Of a stretch of 64,000 bases of DNA, positions 33,296 to 45,024 are shown piece by piece. Within the stretch, counting starts at the first letter, position 1. Every line of letters begins with the position of its first letter. The notes beneath the pieces were generated by a model. It made no database searches. It was not told the origin of the DNA and saw only the letters and a list, made by a program, of their open reading frames with translations. Source of the stretch: Apiospora phragmitis (Eukaryota > Ascomycota > Sordariomycetes > Amphisphaeriales > Apiosporaceae); contig JAQQWL010000015.1 in assembly GCA_038363925.1 (NCBI GenBank), positions 186,001 through 250,000 of the forward strand. The letters are read 5' to 3'. The translations under genes and the position numbers were made by a program.

Positions 33296-34252
33296 CTAAG
33301 CCCACTTGTCGCCCCGGCCCTTCTTGAAGACGGCCGTAGATACCAGTGGTTCCTTTTCCCACTGGGTCGGGAGAACCATGGCGAGTGTGTCGAGCTCTTC
33401 GCGGGCCGCTTGTATCCGCATCTTGAGCGGCTCCTGCTTTTCCGGGCTATCCTCTTCCGCCGGCAAGGCCAAAGGGTCCTCGTCCGCGTCCTCGATGCGC
33501 TTGATGAGCTCCTCGAGCTCCTCTTCGGGTACGTCCTCCACGAGTTGCGGGGTGGGGCCCAGGTGAAGCTTGTATGTGTCGTAGACGAAGAGCATCTTCT
33601 GCAGCGAATTCAGATCGACTTTGCCCCATCGCAACACCCTCCAGGCGCCCTCGGGGACAACCGCCAGACGTTGGGCCCGGGACAGGTCCTGAGTAGAACC
33701 CCACAGCGACGAGCATTCGGGCTTCAGCTCGGCTTGGCCGAAGAAAAGTGTGTCGCGAGTAAAGTCGACATAGATTCTCGGCGCGTAGTCTCCAACCCCG
33801 AGCGCCAGCGTGTAATGCTTCAGGGCCTCGTGCCGTGCCTCGGAGCTGACATGGAGGAGGGCGGGAATCTGGGTGTTGGAGTGCCATGTCTCGCCATCGT
33901 CGCGGCATGTTAGGACTCCGTCCAGAGACGTTGGCGCCTCGGGACGGCGTGAGAAGGGCGACTGAACAACCACTGTTCGTGCGGTTGGCATGGCTTCTTG
34001 CCATATCTTGATGCGCAGCTCTGGTGGGAGCTCGCCGAACATGTGGAATGTCTGCGGGCCTCTGGCCTGGGCGAAGAGGGACGTGAGTGTGCGTTCCATG
34101 TTGCACTGTAGGGAGTCGACAAGATCAAGGTACTGGGAGCGTTGTCGTTGGTAGAATCGGGTGAGGAGGCCAAAGGAGTTTATAACTGGAACGAGGGCCA
34201 GTGGCGCGTCCTGCATATCGATGGTTGTAGTGTGAGACCTGGTGGATGGCAT
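33296..34252 (-). CDS. 2EXR-domain (F-box-like) fungal protein
   Basis: A single-exon frame of 318 residues from the ATG at 34252 (MPSTRSHTTTID); the open frame extends 18 codons further upstream but without an ATG. The diagnostic segment is FHMFGELPPELRIKIWQEAM (about residues 74-93), the start of the 2EXR domain common in filamentous ascomycetes, followed by PALLHVSSEARHEALKHY and VDFTRDTLFF, which are the later conserved blocks. The C-terminal third is acidic and helical (VPEEELEELIKRIEDADED). 2EXR proteins resemble F-box proteins at the first block and occur in large fungal families; their substrates or partners are unknown, so a ubiquitin-ligase adaptor role is only an analogy. The frame is intact with no intron. 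Confidence 0.85.
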   Translation of the reverse strand: MPSTRSHTTTIDMQDAPLALVPVINSFGLLTRFYQRQRSQYLDLVDSLQCNMERTLTSLFAQARGPQTFHMFGELPPELRIKIWQEAMPTARTVVVQSPFSRRPEAPTSLDGVLTCRDDGETWHSNTQIPALLHVSSEARHEALKHYTLALGVGDYAPRIYVDFTRDTLFFGQAELKPECSSLWGSTQDLSRAQRLAVVPEGAWRVLRWGKVDLNSLQKMLFVYDTYKLHLGPTPQLVEDVPEEELEELIKRIEDADEDPLALPAEEDSPEKQEPLKMRIQAAREELDTLAMVLPTQWEKEPLVSTAVFKKGRGDKWA

Positions 34253-36513
34253 TGCGGTATAGAGAGGCTTTGCGCGTAAGAATGGTATGGTGCTCTGATG
34301 GGTCAAGACCCCACGGTCAAATAAGAAGCAAGTATAGATCCTGATGCAGGGATCAGGTGTGGGTTGACGTATAAGTCAACAAGGGGCTATGCTCACGTAA
34401 ACTGATGATCTAGACCACAATGTAGAATGTTCAGCTGTGTGATGGAGGGACTATGACTTGCACCCCGAGGACCTGAAAGAGTTATATATTGGCCAAGGGC
34501 ATTGAGTAATGAGGGGGTCTCATCCTTGTCCGGGAGCATGTACATTGTTTCTTGACGCTCATAACAACAGCTGACTGCTAGTCACCAGCTACTTTTATTA
34601 GACTGCCTTTACGCCATGAGAGAAGGCCAGACCCTGTTAGCTTGGAGTCCAGGAGATCCTTGGTGCAAGCCATGTCAGCCGGCTAACTTTGACCCCATCT
34701 CTGGCCAGAACTGGAACGTGGTTAGATAAACGGGGAGACGCCACAGGAGACTAGGTTAATTGCTGTTCGCACGCACAGCATGTTGTGCGTAGGAGGACAG
34801 GCGGCAGCTGGGGGCCGACTCACCGTGGTGGCCACTCGAAGTTCCGCAGAACTACTCGTATGCAAAGGCAGGGGTAGCCCTGCCAAGGCATGTCGGTGTG
34901 AAGCCGCAGCGTCCCCGGTGCTACCACCTCCAGCGAAGCTCGACAAATGGTCATGAGCAGCGGAAGCAGGCCGATGAAATCGTCTCATATTCATTGGATC
35001 TCTCTCGTAACTTTCACAAAATAGCCGTGGGGCTATGGACAAGTGTCCAAACGTGCGATGGGGAGAGAGGAAGCCAGCTGGCAGTGCTGGGCGAATTGAT
35101 GAAGTCGCATCTCCTCTCCATTGGGAGGTGTTTAACCTCTGTGGGACTGCCGACGACGGCATTACCTACCGATTGAAGCCGATGTAACACTAACCAGGCT
35201 CTGCAGATAGCTGTGTCTGTGTTGGTATTGTATCCCCTTGATTGCCAAATACGACGTACACCACTAAGAGTGGGACCGGCCTCTGGATCAATTAGATTAT
35301 CAGATATCTTCAGATGGTGAAAGTTCACGTCGTCGAGGACCTGTGACTCGCCCAGGTAACCATATAAACTGAAGTATCGCGAGTCCCCACTCGTAGTGGT
35401 GTATCTGGCAATCAAGGAGCTATCATAGCCACAGCGCCCAAACGCATATACTGCTACGTATGCATTCCCATCCCTTCCGCCTTCTCTGTGATTTGTTCAA
35501 CCGATGGACTTTTTACGCGCGTTCGACTGTGCATTCTCTTGCGCCACAAACTGCCTGCAATGCATGCGTGGTTTCTGAGAGGCCAAGATGGTGTGACGAT
35601 TCCTCGGTGGAGGTTGTAAGTGCGTGCGTAGGTAGGCAGTAGGTATCCATTCAGTTGCGACACATAACTTACGCCTTTGTTTCACAGTCTCAGGCCCGAG
35701 AAGATATGACTGACGTGGAAAATCGGGATGTTTCCATGACAGCTTGATAGGCGCTTTCGAGTCAGTTACTTGTCCGTATTTGATTGCAAATTCGAGGGAA
35801 GTCTATCAATGGATCATGTCGGCCAACGGCGAAGTCTCACTCCGTCCGCCTGCCGATTCCCTTAGGTAATGCAGGGTTCGTCTGCAGGCATGCTATTTGA
35901 GAGGCGGGAATAACAAGGGTCGGTAAACCATAATGTCCAAGTGCATGGCAACTCTAGTGGGCATCAGACGAGATATGTGTAGGTATCGACCCTTGACGTA
36001 TAACCGAGTACTATTTATTTGTTGAGCTTCCAGAGTGTGTGGCAGTGTCCAGGCCGACGTGGTAGGGAGGTATGGAATTCTAGTAATCAATAAGTGGCTA
36101 TTCGCATTCCCTCCATTGGCCCTCCTTGGGGGCCAATTGACCATGACAATGTACATACTCAAAGTTCGCCTCTCGCATGGTTGACAAGATCCGGGGCAGC
36201 CCATGCCATGGCGTAATGTTCTATTTTTACAAGAAGAGACGTTCAAATGTTGTCGGGGGCGATCTACCTCTGGTGCCGACCCGCCGATGACTGATTGACT
36301 TCGTTACGTTCGCGCTGCCAAGGCTAGCCGTTCGCGTCATGATTCGAAGCATGGTCACCAGATCAGCAAGAGAGTTGCCGGCTGCCCTTTTCGTTCCTTA
36401 CATACGTAACTCTATGGGCGTTGATGCAATTGGGGGGTTCTTGACGTAGACCACGACGTGTTCGGGCGGGCCAACGCGGCTCGGCGCTGCTCACGATCAT
36501 CGGCGCATGTCGG

Positions 36514-36541
36514 CACCCAGCACCCAGCACCCAGCAACCAG
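36514..36541. repeat. 7-bp tandem repeat (CACCCAG)
   Basis: Three exact CACCCAG units (36514-36534) are followed by the degenerate unit CAACCAG (36535-36541). Confidence 0.8.
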
Positions 36542-36583
36542 GCACTCTCCCAATATGCCCATCAGTCCACCACCCGTCATCAT

Positions 36584-36613
36584 GCAAGACAAGGCAAGAC
36601 AAGGCAAGACAAA
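36584..36613. repeat. 10-bp tandem repeat (GCAAGACAAG)
   Basis: About three units of GCAAGACAAG run from 36584, the last diverging at its end. The array lies about 40 bp from the CACCCAG array. Confidence 0.8.
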
Positions 36614-39600
36614 CCAAGGCCGACCAATACTGTGTGCATATCCTTAATAACTGGGATGGATGCAGCTGCCACTTGAGACACCTGACTAGATGCTCCTCAA
36701 GATGAGACGAGAAACGGAATATGGAATCTACCAAGTTTTCATCATTGGATTACCCGCAGGAAGCAACATATTCGGCGGGCACCAGCCAAACGTATGCGAC
36801 GTCGTCGTCATGTGCTGCATTTCTACTGGTCATTTGCTATGAGAAATTCCGGGCCCGAGGTGGCTATGTGCATGGCGCATTCCCTGGATTGGTTTGTTAA
36901 TATCAATCGCTAATTGATTGACTTCTCCAGCTGCTTTTCAAGCCTATGGGAAAATCGGCGTTGCACCACATTGGTTGGCCAACACCAAATCCAAGCCATT
37001 GAGCCAGAATTGCTTTAAGACATTAAGTGACCGACACCCGATATGACCGGCTCTCCCCTTTAGGTAAGTAGTTTCCCGGTCGCAGGAGATACGCATGTTC
37101 CGAGTAAGTAGAAGAGCGTTCAGAACTCCAGATTGACTGCACGTCAAGTCTGGGGAATAAGTTCAGCTCAGCCCATGAATCAGAGACCCTGAAAATGCAA
37201 AGCAAAGTATGTATGTATGTACTTTACCTACACCAGGAGGCGCCCATCAATGACACTACAGACCTACAATAACCTTATTACCTTACCAAACTTCGACTGT
37301 ATGTACGGTAGTAGTCTTCTGCACGCACTGTCCTGGTAGTGACTCTGTCCCCGCTGCTGCTGCTACCCCTCACCCCTCCCCCTCATTCTACAAAGGTTAC
37401 ATCCCGCTTTAATGGGGTTCGGCTCAAGCCGCAACCAATGGCCGGTTATCCAGTGTAGATCTGCACCAGGATTTGACCCCGTTACCCCGGCTCTGAGGGT
37501 CCTTGACTCCTTGGCAGCCTCCCAAAGCTTACTTTAGGTAGGTCTGCATGCTTAGAGAATGCACGTTAGACTTGATCCGCGCAAGTCTCATTTCTAAACA
37601 AGTGACGGATCGGATTCGGACTACACCATTTTCAGGAAGAAACTTGGGGACCCTGATTCAGATACTCCAAAAGTGAGCATATCGTCATATTAACCACCAC
37701 TGCTGGCTGCCCGTCGAGCCATGTCGTGAGATTCAGGCAGATTCAGTTCCTCGGCACATAGCTGGTTAATGCAATGCAATGTACACATGCCCGACCGGGC
37801 AGAGTGATCTTTAACTGCTCGGTCGACCTGAGTCAAGACAACGTTGGGTCGGCCGTAATCGTCAAGCCCCGCTCCTCTGACCAGCAGTCTCGGGACCGTG
37901 ATTAGCGAGGAGGGATCTTCTTCTTCTTGTGATCTCGCTTGGTGTCGTGATGAGGCAATTCTACATACCGAATGACAGCTGAACAGACATACTCAGCACA
38001 TAGATAAGTAACCAGTCCTTAACTTCCACATCCTTCGATAGCTGAGTGAAGAGAAAAGCAAATACGACAAAAGCAACGGCGCTCAATCTTTGTTTGAACA
38101 CTCGCCACGTGAGAAGGATTAGGGTTGGGCTTGATCTCTCACGGCACCATCAGTCTGTGGCAATAGGCTGTCTTTGTTGTTGGCCATGCTGGTAATCTTG
38201 AAGAGATTGGCATATACGCCCATTCAATAGCACTTGCCTCCAGTGCCTCCTATTCTGAGGTGTTAACAAACGCCTCATACACATCGGAGTGTAGGACTGG
38301 AACGATACACAGGCCGCCACCTCTTTACCAGACCTCGCGTATGTTGGTTCCCCTGCCGATCCAGCGTCTTCTCCTCGACGAAGGGAGATGCATCTAGAAC
38401 GTGACGCTAGCTGAGCTGTCTCCCTGGCGTGAAGCTCAGCTGCGCGTGACTAGTGGCTTCCCTTCCCTCTCCCTCTTCAGCTCCCATTGTCCTGGCTCCT
38501 GTGGCGTTCAAATGTTCTGTAGATGCCACGTTTTGGCACAAACCTTGCAGGGCCCAATAGTCTGGAACCCGCCGTGAACAAGCTTTGGGTCCGGCTACCG
38601 CCGGCCCCAGGCGCCATTCGATAAGGCGTGGTCGCCCGCATACAGCTACAGCCTACAGGGCGGACCGTCGGGAGGCTAGCTGAGGTAAGCGAAGGGCTCG
38701 TGGCTTGAAGGGCGAAAGCGGCAAGCTGGAGCAGTCTAGACCTTCACATGCTTTGCGGATTCCTCCACCGAAGCCAAGGCGGAGGCTGGCGGATAACTGA
38801 TGTTCTCAGCTACCATTCGATTCACTGCCACTAGTACGCGCCGCTCGACGGAGGCCAACCCGCGAGTGTCTGACCATTCGCAATGGTCGCCGTCGTCCAT
38901 GCGCAAGTCATCCCCGGCCCTCCTTGTCTAGGAGTCAATACAGAGTTGAACTATTCAGCTTGACAGCGCAGATCCCAAGCCGGTGAGCTAAGACAGACCT
39001 CAGACCTCCTTCTTCGTGGCCGTGCGGGGCGTCCGCGGTTTCTTACTTCAGCAAACTCAAAGCTAAAGAAAAGATGAGGCGTATGCTTTGGAGGCTGGCC
39101 AGCCTGGTCACGAGGGCAACAGGGACCATGGTGAGTCTCCAACAGCCGCGAAGCGACTCACGCGTACAGGTATTACAGGAACAGAGCCGATGTTGTTTAT
39201 GCCACAGCGAAGTCTAGGCCTGCTCCGTTGATGGGGCGCCTGACTCTCCGTATTTTGTGGTTGACTATTGTCACCTCACTTGTCTCCTCCGGCAGTGTCT
39301 AACATATGACCTTTGACTAGTATACTCACCGAAAGAGTCGCCATTGTTCTTCTAATAAACCAAATGCAAATACTGGCGAGTACGAAAGCTTACATATTAT
39401 TGCTTACTTGGCAATCCAGGAGGCCAGAATTTTAGTTCACAGGATCGGTTGCTACCCCCATCGTCTTGCATTTGTGGATGTGCTATCAAGAAGAAAGTTA
39501 CGATCCGGCCTTCGTTCCGACGGGTATCACATCCTCTAAGGGGAAACATTTGCACTGGGCCATCTGAGTTCAGCGCCGTAGCCCCAGAAGAGAAGAATCC

Positions 39601-42600
39601 AATCCAGGACCTCATGCGGATTTGAACTAGCCATGATCACCTTCTCGTGCTTTGCAGCATTCTTGACTCGTTTCACGATGTCCCCACAGCAGGCATTCAT
39701 AATATAAGCGACGAGGAGTCACTCGGTCTGGCGGCTAGTACTTCATCTCTACTCAGCTTGTGAGCCCACGCCCGGATGGTGATGTTTGCCAGCCAATAAC
39801 CTCCCCTCCACCCCTCCAAACTATACTTCAGAGGGGCCGGGCTCTCGGTGAAGCAGCACAGACTGCCGTGGGAGGGTTGGTGTTCCAGGGCCTCCGCTTT
39901 CATCCCCCAATCAAGGTCAAGTAGAACAAATACCGCAGACGAGACGGAAAATGCCCTTTCTAAGTTCTACCCCCACGAAGACGACCCCGAATTAGTTGTG
40001 CTTACGAGGCTCACCCGTGCGGTAACTGCTCAAAGCTTCTGTTTGAGGACCTGGAGTCCGCCATCATCCTAATCTCCGGATGAATGCTGTTTGCGTTCTG
40101 AATATTGGGGCCGTCGGACGAACTGGCTCCATGCAGAGGTAGTTTTGTGTTCATGTAAAGGTGTTACACGGTTAGTGCGGAAAGCCGGAGGAATAGGCCG
40201 TTCTCGTTACGAGTTTTGAACTGGTTGTACTTTGAATGCGTTTATCTCTGCCATAGACAGAACATCGTCTCCACCCTGTGTCATGAGAACAATGGTATTC
40301 ATTCATGTCTACTTCTTGATGGTGCAGTACACGACCAGGGAGAACGTTGTTAGTATCTAGTGATATCCGAACATGTTGCTGGCTAGAGCGTTCGTAGCTC
40401 ACACTATATGGACGAAGCGCCTCTCTTTCCATGATGTAGTCGATGCCTGAGAAGTCGGTCAAGGTACCATATGTAGAAAATGAACGGGGAGAAACCTTGA
40501 CACCGAGGGCAGCGAGCTTTCCTTGGGAAGGTCAGACTGGACTTTTCGTCATGTCACGCAATGGGACGCTTGAACTAGACATGATGTTGATACCCTACTT
40601 GCCCTATAACGGATGTGGCTACAAACCTCTCGAGTGGTTTATGGCAAATCGTGTATCGAGGCTTACTTGAAGACACCCTCGTCTAGTGGCAGGGGATTCC
40701 TTCCATTCTTTCTGTCAAATGCTAGGGCAGGGAGCCCATAATCTTCGTCACGGTGAGTTGGACAAGCCACACTTCTTAAGAGCCCCTAGACTCATTCGTT
40801 TTCTTTGCGCTACGATGGCAGCTCACACACTGCTAGAGAATGGAAAGGGGTGGGGGTTAATGTCATTAAGTACATAGGACTAAGCAGTTGGATCAGACTC
40901 CTGTTTCGGATAAATCCCCAAATACTCGTAGTAGTAGTAGTAGGTCCAAAAATGGCTGGCTATATGCGATAGCTGGCCCGCGATGCACGCGATCGGAGGT
41001 TCTGACAGTGCTGTAACAGACAATGCCTCTATTTTAAAGTCGAGAGCATTCAATAAAGGAGTCGCGGGTAGCGGAACCGAGAGCGTCGCCAATACAGCCA
41101 TGTCATAATCAAGCTGTGCTACTATGCTGCCGCGACACCGACTGGTAGCATTGATGTTTCCTAAGACCAATCATCTCTAGGTTTTCTTTCTTGGTCTCGT
41201 CATTCTGATCTCAACTAGACATTACAGCATCTCCTCACAATCTGTGCCAGAAGAACTTCGAATTATAGGCAAAGCGTCTGGTGAGAAAGAGATCGGTCGC
41301 TGCAGCGACAAAAACGACCCTGGCAGTGGTCTCGACTCATCCAGTACCAGACTAGTTTTCCTACGTGAGTTTCGATGTGCGCTTCACACGTATTATCATT
41401 TCTACGTATGCTACAATCCAGTGTCGAAGGAAGTGTGCCCTTGATGGAGTAGATGTTCTAGTGAGCCCCTGAATTGCGGACCAGCGGCATGCAAACATTT
41501 CAGGCCGCCTAGCCTGGCGCTCGGCGTGTCGATTTGGGCGAGCTGAAGATGACACAGCATTTTTCCCAGGAGTATATCATTTCAAGCGGTGCTGCTACTG
41601 ATGTATACCTTGTGTTCGTGAACTATACAATTCACGACTGGAAGTACGTTCGGTGGTACCAACCCACCCACACAGCGAGGTCGCGCTTGAACATACGAAC
41701 CATTCTCATTAGAGCCCGTATTCAGGTAGATGAATGCCATATAAGGAGGACCAATGTTTTTTGCTGGAGTACAAGATCAAGGTAGGGCGTTATGGATGTG
41801 TCTCTGTCCCTAATCACAAGGAGCAAGGGTGTGAGGCCATTGGAATGCCAGACCTGGCCGTTCTACGAGCTAATTACTATATCGTGAAAGTCCATATGAA
41901 ACCCCATCTCTGAGGCGCCAATAGCCTTGATTGTGATCTATACATTACAGGGCATTGGTCGAGCATATGGCATTATCATGTGAGTGATAATACAGCAGTA
42001 AAGGTTTATACAACAACAACGCAGCTTCATGACCAGGAGCTCCCCGAGCATAGCGTGGCTGCTCCTGCCGGTGTCAGATGACGAATAGCTACAGAGCACA
42101 TGGAGATGAAGTGCGAGACTGAGCACAAACCCGAGCACCAGCGTGTGTGAATATGATGCGAGGATGAAACCCTGGAACTTGCAGTGAGCCACTGTTTTCT
42201 GGCCTCGGGTTTCCCTTTCGAGGAAGCCCGACAATGAGAGGGTATGGATGTATCCCGATCTAGATTGGAGACAGTTGATGTTTGTTTAGATGGCCTTGTT
42301 GGAAGGCCTCCATCCATCACGAATGCTCCAAACTTGTTGTCGTCGTATAACAGGAGGCCACTGCTAGGTTAAATAACCAAAGGCAGTTTAAACGGTACGC
42401 TACGTGTTTCAAGCTCCTTGCATGTACATCGTCTCACCAAAGGTACAACGAGCGAATGTAGCAGGTACGCCCACAGCATGTTCTTCTTCAACATATGCAG
42501 GGCCCGCCACTCACCCGCGCAGTCTGTCAAGATCCAACGCGGGGTGTCAGTGAATCAATTCAGTGGAGGCCGACATGCGGATACAGAGGATGCGGCAGCA

Positions 42601-45024
42601 AAGAAGGAAGCAAGCAGCAAGCGAGTGCTTTTGTCCCCTGCCTCGCACTACGTAACGTCGAAGACTGAGACGGGCTCTTTTCTTTTTCCTAGGTTGTGCC
42701 GCATACTGCCGTCAGCCCCTGCAGTTGACAGCTGGATTTCGCATGCAGGAAATTGCAGTCTGCAGTGGGATTTGATTTCGCTCGTTCCCTTGGCACTTTT
42801 GCTTACCCTATTCATTCCGGGCGGACAGGAGGAGGCCTGCGTACCGGCCGGCCTTCATGCACGTGCGCGAGTGGTGACAAGAAACGAGCCGGGATTTGAT
42901 CAATCGGGGCTTGAAGATATGCGCCCACGGCAGCAGTCGCTGAAGAGCCAGCCTAGACTGGGGCAGGGGACGGACCGCACCCGAGGCGGTAAAGAAGAGA
43001 GAAAAATAAGAGGATGGATAGGGCAACAACGGCACGCACACCGCACCTACATCATCAGCTGAGGTCAGATCAGAGCATGGGAGCGAGAGGAGGGATTGGT
43101 TGGCGATGGAAGCAAGATGCGCGATGCACAGCCTGTCCGGCGTCGTAACCCCCGCCGTATGTGCCGTGGTTTGGCTTTGGGCACGAGGACAGGAGGACAG
43201 AGAGTTGCCAGAGGAGTCCCTCCATCCGGCGTGACCACGTTGGTTACCTGATTTGCTCACCGCAGTTTCCCGTGTCTGAGGAAGCGCGCTGCCGGGAAAC
43301 AGTCTGATCCAATCATGCCCGCTTTTCCCGTCAATTGGGCTGGCTGTCATCGTCGCAGGGCTGGCTTTGCTCTTCTCCATCCTTGTTTTTTCATTTTTTT
43401 TCACGATCTGCAGCGGTCAACCCAACCCCTCCTTGCCCGCCCAGCACGCCGTAATCGCGCAGCGGTCAACTCAACTCCCTCATTGGAACCACCATGCTGT
43501 TTTCTTGAAACAACCCAAGGAAGCACCGTGGGGACCCGGGGGGTGGAGGGGAGGGGGCGTCCACGCGACTTGCGAATAAGAAGCAGAGGGAGAGATGAAA
43601 GGATATTGGCAAGGGGGGAAAAAGCCTGACCGTTTTCTCGTCTCTGTTTCCTTGGAGAGATGACGTCTGTCTACCCTTTTCCCCGGCGATCCCCCCGCGG
43701 GAGTCAAGTCTTAGCGTAGTGGTACCCCGGCGCCTGCCCGACGTATCAGATGCTCCTGAACGCCGTGAACCCCCTGGCAAGATGGGGTTGCGTCCCAAGT
43801 TCTCGGGTTTTGCCCCTGTCTGTCCCTTTCATCAGGTGCCCGACTCCGTACCGCGGCCATGTGACATCTTTTTGTCAATCAGGGCTACCCGAGGAGCACA
43901 GTTCGATTTCTAATTACAGCGGAATCCCTGGGGTGTCAGCAAGCTTGCAAGGGCGCAGCGCAGATTGAGATACTTCATTTCCAAAGGGGAGAAAGGATCG
44001 AAACAGGGCAGGGGGCAGATGCATGGCGGCTACCGGCGGGATCTACGGCACTGATCAACAAGGATACCAGATGGTACAAAAGAAAAAGAAAAAAAAAGGC
44101 CAAGCCGAGATGAGATGGAAACGCAAACTCGGCTTAGTGCACTTTATGCGAAGCGAGGCCCCTTTCCACAGTTGAGGTGTATTCACAAGTCACGAATCGG
44201 GGAAAGTATCAAGTGGTTCATGTTGAGATATGTTTCCATTTCAGTATTTTACTTGTACAAGGTTCGTAGCGCGAGCCACTGGTATCTGTATCTCGGAAAC
44301 AAGGTCATCAAGAAGGGGATATATGCGCTGTACGAGCGATCCCGTATTCGTAAAATTCGTAATGACTCTTCTAGTCAAGGAGTATCAGGTGTCTTGCCTA
44401 GACCTTCTCCAACTCTTACAAAGCGAAAAAGCCTGCTGTCCGTCTTCATGGAGATGCTCAGCATTCCTAACTTTAGCCGTCCCATGCAACCAGATGCCTG
44501 AAATAACCCTCGTCCACCAGGGGATCGATTGTGCAGACGTTCAATGCTAGCGCCCCCCTGAAATTGCCGCCGCCGCCGCGATTGAGACCATGCGCCCAAG
44601 TAAAGAGGCATCAACCTTTTTTTTGTGTGGTTCCCCGTGTCTATCGTCCCAGCCCTGCCAAACACCTGAAATGCGATTCCTTGCCAGGTATGCGTGCTCA
44701 TTCTCAGTCGCATCTGGCCGATTCAGCCCCGGGCCGCGCTCTTCTGAGAAACAACCCTGGAAACGCCGTTGTGAACCCGGAAAACAAAATAAGAAACAAA
44801 AAGTAAATGCACCATGTCCGCTAGTGTCCGTAATGCGCCGTTCTCATGTGTGATCGAAAAGGGTATTCTCGCCGTAGATAAAAAACGAAGCTGGGAATCA
44901 TTGCAAAAATGGCCTGAGCTCGCAAAGGCCGAACCATCTTGCGCCGCGCGTGATATGTTGATACATGCTGGATGCCCTGACCAAGCACAGGCAGAATATA
45001 TGTTATACAGTTCGAACCAGTGAG

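Larger units (their letters stand above)
34253..45024. other. Gene-poor region of 10.8 kb
   Basis: No ORF here combines an ATG start, sensible composition and family resemblance. The longest frames are at 42418-43062 (+, starts with TTG), 42808-43404 (-) and 34722-35162 (-), all apparently fortuitous. Two consecutive plus-strand frames at 40443-40670 and 40686-40877 are in register and separated by one stop; they could be a relic, but I cannot name it. Composition is ordinary with no RIP signature. Short tandem repeats occur at 36514-36541, 36584-36613 and 40928-40943. The right end should carry the 3' untranslated region of the PLC gene. Confidence 0.4.

Noticed and set aside
37455..37500. 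Minus-strand GGGTCAAATCC considered as a tRNA B box
   Set aside because: The T-stem does not pair and no A box or acceptor stem is present.
42418..43062. 214-residue plus-strand ORF in the 10.8 kb gap
   Set aside because: It begins with TTG rather than ATG, has random-looking composition and overlaps an equally long minus-strand frame.
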